12,941 nucleotides of DNA from JBQTIP01 sp052388025 (lineage in GTDB: Bacteria > Actinomycetota > UBA4738 > HRBIN12), in NCBI GenBank assembly GCA_052388025.1, contig JBQTIP010000267.1, forward strand, positions 1-12,941, read 5' to 3'. Shown one piece after another: positions 5,739 to 12,941 of this stretch. The translations under genes and the position numbers were made by a program. The notes under the pieces are model-generated. The model ran no database searches, had not been told where the DNA came from, and saw only the letters and a program-made list of their open reading frames with translations. Within the stretch, counting starts at the first letter, position 1. The number at the start of each line of letters is the position of its first letter.

Positions 5739-8427
5739 GTCGCATCACCTCAGCGACGTTCGCACGATCCGCTCTGCGTTGCACGACCCACGCGGTGGCC
5801 AGCGCGAAGGCCGCGAGCGCTGCGGCAACGAGCCCGAACAGCGCGGCCGGCACCCGGAAAAGCGCGGCGGGAGGCTGCTGCGGCAGCGGGTCGACGTCTT
5901 GGTGGACGACGAACGCGGCGGCCGCGGCCAGCACCGCCCCCATGGCGAAGGAAACCAGGAGCATCGCCCCGAGCTCGATGCTGACCGAGACCCAGTGGGC
6001 GGCGCGCGAGAGCCCCATTCGCGAGGAGAGCACATAGGACACCTCCCTCGTCCGCTGCCGCGACTCCACGTACAGCACCAACGCGACGAGCGCGAGCAGG
6101 CCGGCCAGCACGCCGAGCGCTTCGAGGAACCCGAAGAGCCAGGAGAGTGCCAGGAACCGAGGCGTGTTAGCCACCGCGTCCGCCGTGAGCACCGCGGAGG
6201 GGAATATGGGCGCGGCGGCGAGGGCCTGGATCACGGGCTCGGGGTCACCCCGAACCCATAGCTGATGTACGGCGTTCAGGTCCACGAGCGACAGGCCCCT
6301 CGAGCCGATCGCCTCGAGGAACGCTTCCCGAGCGGCCACCACCAGCGGGGTGTCCGGGAGCATGCCGGGGAAGCCGCTCGTTTCTGCCACCACCACCGCC
6401 GGGATCGTGCCCCCGATGATCTGCAAGGTCGGATCGAGCGGGAGGTCGCCGCCGGTCACCAGCACCGGCAGGCTTCCCCCGTTGCCACCCGAGAGACGTT
6501 GCAGCAGCTCCGCGAGCGGGACGTCGGCGAAGCCCGGATCCCAGAAGGCGGCCCGGACGAACGTGGCCGGATCGATCACCAGGATGACCACGTTCGTCGC
6601 GGGGCTCACCTGCGCGGCCTGGATGCGAGCCACCTCGGTCGCGGGCCCCCCCAGATCCGCGGGGAGGGAGGGGGGACCCGGCAGGACGAGGGCCGCGTCG
6701 CTCCCCACCGAGACGAGAGTCTTCTCGCTCGCCGTGGCCCGCACCGACGACACGAACACCCCCGCGTAGGCAACGATGCCGACGGCGAGGGATGAGAACG
6801 TCACGAGCAGCAAGGCGAGCCGAGGCGCCGCCGCCAGCCGGCCGCCGGCCAGGTAGAAAGGAGCGGGCCATCGGCGCGTAGCCTCGCGAGCCCTCGGCAT
6901 CAGCCGGCGGAGACCCCGAACGGCCAGGCCGCTCACGCCGGCCACGAGCAGGATCGGGAACAGAGGAACCAGCATGTCGACCCCCGGCGCCTCGGCCGAC
7001 GGATCGATCGGCGTGGCGCCCCGCAACCGGATCTCGTAGAAGGCGGCGCCTGCCGCGGCGAGCACAAGAGCCTCCCACGGCAGCCGGGCCGCGATCCTTC
7101 GGAGGCGGCCGGGCCGGCGCTCCGCCGGAGCCCGCAGCGCGATCCCGACGGCGGCCCCGAGCAGTACGAGCGCCACGGCGAGCGTCACCACAGAGTCGAT
7201 GAGTGCTGAGACGACGGCCTGCGTGGTGACGAGCTTGCTCGGGCCGGCGAGCCGCACCAGGAGGATCGCCGCGCCCCAGCCGGCCAGCACGCCGACGGTC
7301 GCTGGCACGACTGCCTCCACCACCGAGCGCACCGCGAGGGCAGACGTCGCCGCCCCCCTGGCCTGCAACGTGGCGAACTCGACCCGGCGCCGATGTAGCG
7401 CGTAGATAGCCGCCGCCACGAGCACCGCCATCGCGACCGCCCGGCCGGCCAGCGCTACCGCATGCACCGGCCCGCTCAGCGCCGCCACGGTCGCGTCGGC
7501 CTGCTCGACAATGTTGGGCAGCGAGGTCGCGTGCTGGTTGAAGCTCGCCACAAGCTGCGTGCTCGGGTCGTCGAGGGCCGCCTCGATCCGCCGCAGTTCC
7601 GTCGCGAGCCGCTTTGCGTCCGTGAGCGTGAGACCCGCGACGTCGGCCGGCGCCACCCACTCCATGTGGCCGCCGTCGACGAACGTGGATTCGAGATCGA
7701 GAAAGTCGTCCAGCTCGGCGAGTAGGAACGGCGGCGGGAACTCAGCCCCACCCAGCGTCGACGGGTAGACGAACTCCGAGAGCGGCGACCAGAAGGGAGC
7801 CGGAGAGCCGGAGGCAAGATCCCGATAGATCCTGCCCACCCGTACCTCCTCGAACAGGCCGGTTCCTGGCCGGGAGATCCGGATACGGTCTCCTGAGCGG
7901 ATGCCGAGGCCCTCGGCGACGGAGTCCGGCACCCACCAGCCGCGACCGTCGCCCTCACCCACGCGCTCGACGTGATCGGCGAAACCGGCCCTGGTGGCCG
8001 GCCGAATCGTCATCGTGTCCCCAGGTCGGTCCGCGCGCGCCACCTCGATCGCGGGTCCGACGATCGACGTCACCGTCCGGGTGAGCCCGCCGATCCCCTC
8101 AGTCGCGTCCCGGAACAACCGGGCTCGGAACTCGACCCGGTCGGGGGCTATCGGGCCATCCGAGCCGACCGTAAGCCCGGCGGCATACGGGGTGACGTCG
8201 GCGACCCCGCGGTGGAAGGCCGCGGTGCCCACCGACGAGAGGAACAGGCCGCCGGATGCGGCGGAGAGACCGATGACCAGCGCCGCTCCGGCCACCGCGA
8301 CGAACACGCCCGGAAACCGGAGGAGAAGGAGCGAGGACCTCACCGACGTCATCCCGCCGCCGCCCCGACGGGCGCCGGGCCGGCCACCCTCCCTCGCGGC
8401 GCGTGGAGATCGACGAGCGGATGCCAT
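5728..8427 (-). CDS. FtsX/MacB-like ABC permease B
   Basis: This permease (899 aa from ATG 8427) has one N-terminal membrane helix just after LRFPG, a large outside domain of about 260 residues, a group of membrane helices in the middle, a second outside domain, and three helices at the C-terminus, roughly ten segments in all. Each helix group has the FtsX-type motif: VEFATLQARGAATSALAVRS and REVSYVLSSRMGLSRAAHW. The outside domain carries YRDLASGSPAPFWSPL, which is shared with permease A. The two permeases are paralogs of nearly equal length. ATG 8427 overlaps the lipoprotein stop (TGATG), which favours it. An internal ATG at 8352 gives 874 aa and removes a low-complexity Arg/Gly N-terminus. 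Neither start has a good Shine-Dalgarno. The substrate is unknown. Confidence 0.88.
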   Translation of the reverse strand: MASARRSPRAAREGGRPGARRGGGGMTSVRSSLLLLRFPGVFVAVAGAALVIGLSAASGGLFLSSVGTAAFHRGVADVTPYAAGLTVGSDGPIAPDRVEFRARLFRDATEGIGGLTRTVTSIVGPAIEVARADRPGDTMTIRPATRAGFADHVERVGEGDGRGWWVPDSVAEGLGIRSGDRIRISRPGTGLFEEVRVGRIYRDLASGSPAPFWSPLSEFVYPSTLGGAEFPPPFLLAELDDFLDLESTFVDGGHMEWVAPADVAGLTLTDAKRLATELRRIEAALDDPSTQLVASFNQHATSLPNIVEQADATVAALSGPVHAVALAGRAVAMAVLVAAAIYALHRRRVEFATLQARGAATSALAVRSVVEAVVPATVGVLAGWGAAILLVRLAGPSKLVTTQAVVSALIDSVVTLAVALVLLGAAVGIALRAPAERRPGRLRRIAARLPWEALVLAAAGAAFYEIRLRGATPIDPSAEAPGVDMLVPLFPILLVAGVSGLAVRGLRRLMPRAREATRRWPAPFYLAGGRLAAAPRLALLLVTFSSLAVGIVAYAGVFVSSVRATASEKTLVSVGSDAALVLPGPPSLPADLGGPATEVARIQAAQVSPATNVVILVIDPATFVRAAFWDPGFADVPLAELLQRLSGGNGGSLPVLVTGGDLPLDPTLQIIGGTIPAVVVAETSGFPGMLPDTPLVVAAREAFLEAIGSRGLSLVDLNAVHQLWVRGDPEPVIQALAAAPIFPSAVLTADAVANTPRFLALSWLFGFLEALGVLAGLLALVALVLYVESRQRTREVSYVLSSRMGLSRAAHWVSVSIELGAMLLVSFAMGAVLAAAAAFVVHQDVDPLPQQPPAALFRVPAALFGLVAAALAAFALATAWVVQRRADRANVAEVMRLAG
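5746..5751 (-). promoter_or_regulatory. Ribosome-binding site GAGGTG for the ATPase at 5738
   Basis: On the minus strand GAGGTG precedes the TTG start at 5738 by 7 nt. It lies inside codons for the last residues of permease B (EVMRLAG). It fixes the unusual TTG start, because no ATG or GTG in frame lies close to the beginning of the ATPase fold with comparable spacing. Confidence 0.7.
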
Positions 8428-9497
8428 CAGCCGCCCCAGTCCTTCGGCCGGGCGTCCAGGGCCCGGGCCTCGGTCGCCCCGGTCCGCGCGTCGACGAAGA
8501 TGATCTGCCCGACCTTGGGTCGAGTGACGACGAAGTCGCCGTCGGGCGACCAGGCGACGCCGAGAAAGAACTCGGGAGCAGCGGCGACCTGCCGGAGCTC
8601 TCCGGTGCCCGCGTCGAAGAGGCGCAGATCTCCCTGGGCGTGCCCCCTCGTGAACCCTCCAAGACAGTCCGCGCAAGTCGTAAAGGCGAGGAGCGCCCCG
8701 TTCGGCTGCCACGTCGGGTCGTTGGCGAGGGCGTCGCCGAGCGCGATGACGGCGACCGGTCCGGCTGATGGAACGAACACCAGCGCGCCCGGATCGAGAT
8801 AGCTCGGACCGGTCGCCGCCGTGATCGCGATGCCGGGCTTCCCCCACGCGACCTCGTAGAACCTCGGGGACGAGAGGCCGAGGTCGCGCAGCTCCAAGTC
8901 TCGCGCGTCCACGACACGGGTCGGCACGTCCGAGCCGTCCACCGGCACACGCCACACGGACCCGGCGTCCTTGGGCACGTACGCGACCGACCTTCCATCG
9001 GGAGAGAGGGCGCCTGTGAACCCCTTCGCCAGCAGACGCCAGGCCCTCGGATTCCGAAGATCCATCGTCCAGATTCCTCGGTAAGACACCGCAATGACGA
9101 CGTCGCCGGACAGCCCCAGCAAACGGCCGCCGCGCAATGGCGGCCCGATCGGCTCCGCCTTCCGATCGAGCGAGAGCTTGTGCAGCCGAGAGGCAAAGAA
9201 CCCCTCCGTCTCAACCATCGCGTAGGCGGTGTCCTCGGACACCCAGACCGCACCCTGAACGAACTCGAACCGGCCGAATCTCGCCCCGGGGAAGCGCTGG
9301 ACCTCGCCCGACGCCGGAAAGTAGACCGCCAGCTCGTTGTATTGCTGGCCGAGCCCCACGATCACGCGTCCGTCCAGAGGGAGGCGGACGCGTTCCACGA
9401 CGGGGGGCGATGGCTCGTCGGGTGAGCACGATGAGCCGAGAGCGAGCAGCGCCGCGAGGACAGCCGCGAGCGCAGCGGGACGTCGACTAGCCCGCAA
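8427..9497 (-). CDS. Secreted beta-propeller lipoprotein (TolB/WD40-like)
   Basis: This 356-aa protein has an Arg-rich N-terminus, a hydrophobic segment (8-20) and a likely lipobox ending at Cys24 (LGSSC, not optimal but plausible), so it should be anchored on the outer face of the membrane. The remainder reads as repeated four-stranded blades. PD40-type signatures include ALSPDGRSVAYV (163-174), PTWQPNGALLAFT (261-273) and VAWSPDGDFVVT (314-325). The only other cysteines are a CADC pair (275 and 278), possibly a surface disulfide or metal site. It sits between two paralogous FtsX-like permeases, overlapping A by 11 nt and B by 1 nt, so it is likely a subunit or sensor of that machine. TTG 9497 is supported by a GGAGGTG site 7 nt upstream. 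The ligand is unknown. Confidence 0.85.
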   Translation of the reverse strand: MRASRRPAALAAVLAALLALGSSCSPDEPSPPVVERVRLPLDGRVIVGLGQQYNELAVYFPASGEVQRFPGARFGRFEFVQGAVWVSEDTAYAMVETEGFFASRLHKLSLDRKAEPIGPPLRGGRLLGLSGDVVIAVSYRGIWTMDLRNPRAWRLLAKGFTGALSPDGRSVAYVPKDAGSVWRVPVDGSDVPTRVVDARDLELRDLGLSSPRFYEVAWGKPGIAITAATGPSYLDPGALVFVPSAGPVAVIALGDALANDPTWQPNGALLAFTTCADCLGGFTRGHAQGDLRLFDAGTGELRQVAAAPEFFLGVAWSPDGDFVVTRPKVGQIIFVDARTGATEARALDARPKDWGG

Positions 9498-12114
9498 CGC
9501 GCAGCACCTCCGTCACGTTCGCTCGGTCGGCGGCTCGCTGCACGCCCCACGCTCCCGCGATGCCGACCGTGGCGAGCCCGGCGAGCGTTCCCAGAAGGAG
9601 CAGGGGCGCGAGCCGAAGGAAGGGACCCGGCGGCACCTCCGGCATCAGATCGATGTGGGGGACGACGAGCCCCGCAGCCGCGATCGCGACCACCACGCCG
9701 ACGAGGAAGGACACGGTCAGCATCCCGCCGAGCTCGAGCCCAAGCGCGAGCCGGTGGGCTTGCCGCGCCAGTCCCATACGAGCCGAGAGCGCATACGAGA
9801 CCTCGCGAGCGTTCTGGAGCGCCTGCAGGTAGAGGAGCACGCCGGCGATCGAGACCAGGGCCGCCAGGATCCCCAGCGCCAGCAGCAACCCGAACACCCA
9901 CGTGAGGGCCACGAACGGGAGCGTTTCCTGGATCTCCGACACCGTGATCGCGCCCTCGGTTCGCAGCCCGGACTCGGCCAGCGCTGCGAGCACCTGCCCC
10001 GGGTCTCCCCGGGCCCACAGCTCGGTCGTGCCGCCCGCGCCGGTCAGAGTCGTATCGAAGACCGCCAGCGCGCCCTCCAGCGCCTCTCGGTCGACGATCA
10101 GGAGCGGCCTCACCGAGCGCATGCCTGGGAACGCATCGAGCGCCTCTACCGGAGCGGTGAGCGCAAGGCGCGCGGGCCCGAGGTCGAGCGACGCCCCTTC
10201 CGGCAGCACGCCCCCCGCGACGGCCACGGGGAACCGTTCGCCGGGGCCTGGGGCCAGGTCCGCGAGGATCGCCTCGAGAGGGCGCGCCGCGAAGCTCGCG
10301 TCGAAGAAGGCCGAGTCCGGGAACGTGGCCACATCGACGGCCAGCACGTCCACATACTCCCGGGTGGGGAGGATCGTCACCCGCTCGAACCGCTCCAGCA
10401 CCGTGAATGGGACCGACGGCTCGAATGCTACGTCACCGGTCGCCGGCCGGATCAGTCGAACGTCGCTCCCGTTGGAGACGAGCGCCTTCACCGAGGTGCT
10501 GGCGCGAACGGAGGCCGTGACCGTGCCCGCGTAGGCGAGAACCCCCACGCCGACCGCCGTCGCCGCCACGAGCAGGAGCGCGATCGGCGAAGCCGCCGTG
10601 AGCCGGCGGATCGCCAGGAACGAGGAGGCGGGCCAGGTGCCGCCGGTCACGCGCAGCCGTTGCAGCCCCCACCCGAAGACCCTGGCGACCAGGCCCGACA
10701 CGCCCACGATGAAAAGGATCGGAAAGAGCAGGAGCAGCACGTCGACCCGGAACGCGCCCGCCTCGGCGGTGAGCGGAACCAGGCCACGCGTCACGATCTC
10801 GTAGTAGGAGGCCGCCGCGAGTCCCAGCGCCACGAGCTCCCACGGCGCTCTGGCCAGCACCGCCGGAACCCTTCCCGGCTCCTCCCGGCTCTCGCGCGCG
10901 CCCGACACGGCCGCGGCGAGGCCGAGCAGGGCGAGGGCGACGAGCGCCATCAACCCGACCCCGAAGAGGGACGAGCGGACCGCCGAAGGGTCGATCGGGC
11001 CTCCCGGGCCCCAGACGCGGATGAGCCAGAGCGCCGCGGCGAACCCCAGGGCCGCTCCGGTGGCGATCGGCAACAGCGTCTCCAGGGCCGATCTCACGGC
11101 CAGGACGGCCGGGCTCACCCCCCTCGCCGAGAGCAGCCCCATCTCGGTGCGACGCCGCGCGACGGCGAAGGCTCCGGTCGCCCCCACCACGGCCAGCGCC
11201 ACGGCCCGACCGGCGAGCGACAGCGTGCCCACCGGCCCGCTCAACCCACCGACCACGCCATTCGCCTCGGAAACCAGCTCGGGAAGCCCCGATCCTTGCG
11301 TACCCCCGGCGAACAGCGTGCGGATCTCCGTGTCGTCGGGATCCTCGAACCGAGCGCCGAACGCACGCAAGGCGTCCGCCAGGCGCTCGGCCTCGATGAG
11401 CGAGCGCGCGCCCCGAGCCAGCGGCAGCTGCCACGTGAACCGATCGAGCTCCCCGAGCTCCGCCCCCATCTGCATGAAGAGCTCCAAGTCCGCCAGAAGC
11501 GGCGGAGGCGGCGCCGCCTCCTCTCCCGGATAGATGACTTCGGCGAGTGGCGACCAGTACTCGGAGGGCGGCAGGGAGGCGAGATCCTGATAGATCCCCG
11601 CCACCGCGACCGTTACGGTAGCGTCCCGAACCTTCACCCGGACCGGGTCCCCCGGCCCCACCTCCAGTGACGCCGCGACCGTCGCGGGGAGCCAGACGCC
11701 CTCCGAGTCGCTGCCTTCCACGGCATCGACATTCGAGCGATACCCGGTCCTGGTCAGCAGTCGAACCGTGGCGGCGGGACCTTCGCCGGAGGGCGCGGCG
11801 AGCCGGGCCTCCGAGCCGAGGATCGTGAGCACCGGAGGCTCGAGCCCGGACAGCTCGTCCGCCGACGCCCGCATGAAGTGGTCGCGCCGGCGAAACAGCT
11901 CTTCGGCGGACAGCGACCCGCCGGCCGGCGTTCCGCCGAGGCGCCCGTACGCGACCACAGTCAGGCCGGCATCCCAACGAAAGGCGTCGCCGATCCGGTG
12001 CTGGAGCGCAGCGGAACCGGCGGACGAAAGGAACAAGCCCCCGGCCGCAGCGGTGACGCCTAGGATCAGGGCCCCGGCCACAACGGCCACCAGGATGCCC
12101 GGATACCGCAGCAA
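9487..12114 (-). CDS. FtsX/MacB-like ABC permease A
   Basis: This 875-aa permease (from TTG 12114) has membrane segments at about 6-30, 297-319, 344-366, 384-404, 424-440, 457-480 and 509-531, and three near the C-terminus (about 760-785, 805-830, 835-857). Two outside domains lie between them. FtsX-type motifs are TEMGLLSARGVSPAVLAVRS and REVSYALSARMGLARQAH. It matches permease B throughout: GGLFLSS near the N-terminus, YQDLASLPPSEYWSPL in the first outside domain, and ADRANVTEVLRVAG at the end. The start is uncertain. TTG 12114 is the only canonical start in frame and lacks a Shine-Dalgarno, while similarity to B appears to begin about ten residues earlier (LQTPFALLRYPG). It is the first gene of the five-gene operon. 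Membrane exporter or mechanotransmission permease is as far as the sequence goes. Confidence 0.85.
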   Translation of the reverse strand: MLRYPGILVAVVAGALILGVTAAAGGLFLSSAGSAALQHRIGDAFRWDAGLTVVAYGRLGGTPAGGSLSAEELFRRRDHFMRASADELSGLEPPVLTILGSEARLAAPSGEGPAATVRLLTRTGYRSNVDAVEGSDSEGVWLPATVAASLEVGPGDPVRVKVRDATVTVAVAGIYQDLASLPPSEYWSPLAEVIYPGEEAAPPPPLLADLELFMQMGAELGELDRFTWQLPLARGARSLIEAERLADALRAFGARFEDPDDTEIRTLFAGGTQGSGLPELVSEANGVVGGLSGPVGTLSLAGRAVALAVVGATGAFAVARRRTEMGLLSARGVSPAVLAVRSALETLLPIATGAALGFAAALWLIRVWGPGGPIDPSAVRSSLFGVGLMALVALALLGLAAAVSGARESREEPGRVPAVLARAPWELVALGLAAASYYEIVTRGLVPLTAEAGAFRVDVLLLLFPILFIVGVSGLVARVFGWGLQRLRVTGGTWPASSFLAIRRLTAASPIALLLVAATAVGVGVLAYAGTVTASVRASTSVKALVSNGSDVRLIRPATGDVAFEPSVPFTVLERFERVTILPTREYVDVLAVDVATFPDSAFFDASFAARPLEAILADLAPGPGERFPVAVAGGVLPEGASLDLGPARLALTAPVEALDAFPGMRSVRPLLIVDREALEGALAVFDTTLTGAGGTTELWARGDPGQVLAALAESGLRTEGAITVSEIQETLPFVALTWVFGLLLALGILAALVSIAGVLLYLQALQNAREVSYALSARMGLARQAHRLALGLELGGMLTVSFLVGVVVAIAAAGLVVPHIDLMPEVPPGPFLRLAPLLLLGTLAGLATVGIAGAWGVQRAADRANVTEVLRVAG
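9505..9511 (-). promoter_or_regulatory. Ribosome-binding site GGAGGTG for the lipoprotein at 9497
   Basis: On the minus strand GGAGGTG lies 7 nt before the TTG start at 9497, inside codons for the end of permease A (TEVLRVAG). It decides the choice of a TTG start for the propeller lipoprotein and has the same geometry as the site before the ATPase at 5738. Confidence 0.72.
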
Positions 12115-12288
12115 CGCGAACGGCGTCTGGAGCCAGGACGGAATGAGCCCCCCAACGCGAACGAGCGGCCGTCCGCGACGGGAGCCCGGTTCAGCGCGGC
12201 GCAGGCTCCCCGACGTCGTTCGCCCCTCTCTCGCTCGATCGCCCGGCCCGACTAGCTGTACGGATGATCGACCCTTCCGGGACGGCCG
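12115..12288 (-). other. 174-nt gap between the P-type ATPase and permease A: possible N-terminal extension
   Basis: Read on the minus strand in the permease A frame, this stretch has no stop codon. It reads as an Arg/Gly-rich peptide followed by GGLIPSWLQTPFA before LLRYPG. There is no in-frame ATG or GTG; possible rare starts are CTG 12204 and ATT 12144, neither with a well-spaced Shine-Dalgarno. I see no convincing -10/-35 pair. At 12284-12296 a small inverted repeat, GGCCG-TCA-CGGCC on the plus strand, spans the ATPase stop codon and could be a weak terminator hairpin. Confidence 0.35.
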
Positions 12289-12941
12289 TCACGGCCTCTC
12301 GGGATTACGCTGCACCGGCTCCGGCGATCCCGGTCCCGTCGGCCGTTCCTCTGGAACGAACAGCCGCGCGAACGACCATACGATCGCGGCGATCCCGAAG
12401 CCGGCCAACCACACGATGAGCGTCGGCGTCTGAAGCTCGAAGAACGTCCGGCCGGTCGGCGACAGCAGAACCAACAGGAAGGCCGCCCCCATCGCCCACA
12501 CGAGGCCGAGCCGCCAGCCTTTCAGCGGCGCGGCGACGATCGAGAGGACGAGCAGCCCGATCCACGTGAGCACCATGGTGGCCGAGGTCCGCTCCTGCAC
12601 GAGCGTCACCCCCGGTTCACTCCGGGCGACGTTGTAGGCGAGGAACGTCGCGGCCGCGGCGAGGACGCCGCACGGAACCGCGAACCTGAGGACCCGCCCC
12701 AGGAACCCCGGGCGCGCACGATCCCGGTTCGGCGCGAGCGCGAGGAAGAACGACGGGACGCCGATCGTCACCGCGCCGATCAGCGTGAGGTGGCGCGGCA
12801 GGAACGGGAACGCAAGCCCGAGCACGCCGACCGCGAGCGAGAGCAGCATCGCGTAGACGGTCTTCGTGACGTACAGGTTCGAGGTCCGCTCGATGTTGCC
12901 GAGGACTCGCCGCCCCTCGGCGACCACCGGGGGCAGCGAGT
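12289..12941 (-). CDS. Cation-transporting P-type ATPase, C-terminal part (5' end outside window)
   Basis: The visible 217 or so residues begin SLPPVVAEGRRVLGNIER, the conserved stretch that follows the hinge motif in P2-type ATPases and leads into the fifth transmembrane helix (TKTVYAMLLSLAVGVLG). IGAVTIGVPSFFLALAPN matches the next conserved loop and helix. Four further hydrophobic segments complete the C-terminal membrane domain, and the protein ends in a short Pro/Glu-rich tail. The catalytic DKTGT and nucleotide domains lie beyond the right edge. The pattern resembles the actinobacterial CtpE group (reported as Ca2+ transporting), but the ion cannot be fixed from this part. The frame is still open at the edge. 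It lies upstream of the permease operon on the same strand, 174 nt away, and might be co-transcribed. Confidence 0.9.
   Translation of the reverse strand, partial: SLPPVVAEGRRVLGNIERTSNLYVTKTVYAMLLSLAVGVLGLAFPFLPRHLTLIGAVTIGVPSFFLALAPNRDRARPGFLGRVLRFAVPCGVLAAAATFLAYNVARSEPGVTLVQERTSATMVLTWIGLLVLSIVAAPLKGWRLGLVWAMGAAFLLVLLSPTGRTFFELQTPTLIVWLAGFGIAAIVWSFARLFVPEERPTGPGSPEPVQRNPERP

Noticed and set aside
8428..8955. Upstream extension of the permease B frame
   Set aside because: It overlaps the propeller lipoprotein in another frame and has shadow-like composition. The ATG at 8427 coincides with the lipoprotein stop.
9337..11670. Very long plus-strand open frame (777 codons) opposite permease A and the lipoprotein
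   Set aside because: The product is a run of Arg, Gly, Gln, His and Glu with no fold-like pattern. It is the antisense shadow expected at this GC content; the minus-strand permease has clear membrane segments and a paralog.

Overview
This 12.9 kb window is very GC-rich and densely coded. It looks like part of a chromosome from an Actinomycetota-type bacterium, probably an uncultured lineage; a GC-rich Chloroflexota cannot be excluded. The reasons are the codon use, lipoprotein and membrane-protein styles typical of high-GC Gram-positives, GTG/TTG starts, and TAnnnT promoter-like hexamers placed 6-8 nt before start codons, which suggests leaderless mRNAs. There is no rRNA, tRNA, CRISPR array, transposase or integrase in view.

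Layout. Positions 1-270 hold the last codons of a possible upstream gene, a small basic protein of unknown function (67-246) and a strong hairpin over its stop codon. Positions 271-476 are non-coding and probably hold the promoter of the next operon. Positions 477-3488, plus strand, are a compact molybdate operon: a one-component regulator fusing a MerR/excisionase-type helix-turn-helix to a Mop (molybdate/molybdopterin-binding) domain, then modA, modB and modC, joined by ATGA overlaps or a 2-nt gap. The regulator probably senses molybdate through its Mop domain and controls import by ModABC. Positions 3516-4172 are a type I signal peptidase with its own leaderless-type promoter.

Positions 4210-12114, minus strand, form a second operon, convergent with lepB. 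In transcription order it holds a large MacB/FtsX-like permease (A), a beta-propeller lipoprotein, a second paralogous permease (B), an ABC ATPase with an AbrB-like C-terminal tail, and a second ABC ATPase. All five reading frames overlap by 1-11 nt. The set looks like one envelope ABC machine built from a permease heterodimer, an ATPase heterodimer and a surface lipoprotein. It could move lipids, lipoproteins or peptides, or work as a mechanotransmission device; the substrate cannot be read from the sequence. It is the best candidate here for an incompletely described system. Positions 12289-12941 are the C-terminal membrane part of a P-type cation ATPase that runs in from the right edge on the minus strand.

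Two structural oddities stand out. Both permease genes end in the same peptide motif, and that DNA also carries a Shine-Dalgarno and an overlapping TTG start for two unrelated downstream genes. Permease A has no convincing start codon: its frame is open all the way back to the stop of the P-type ATPase gene.
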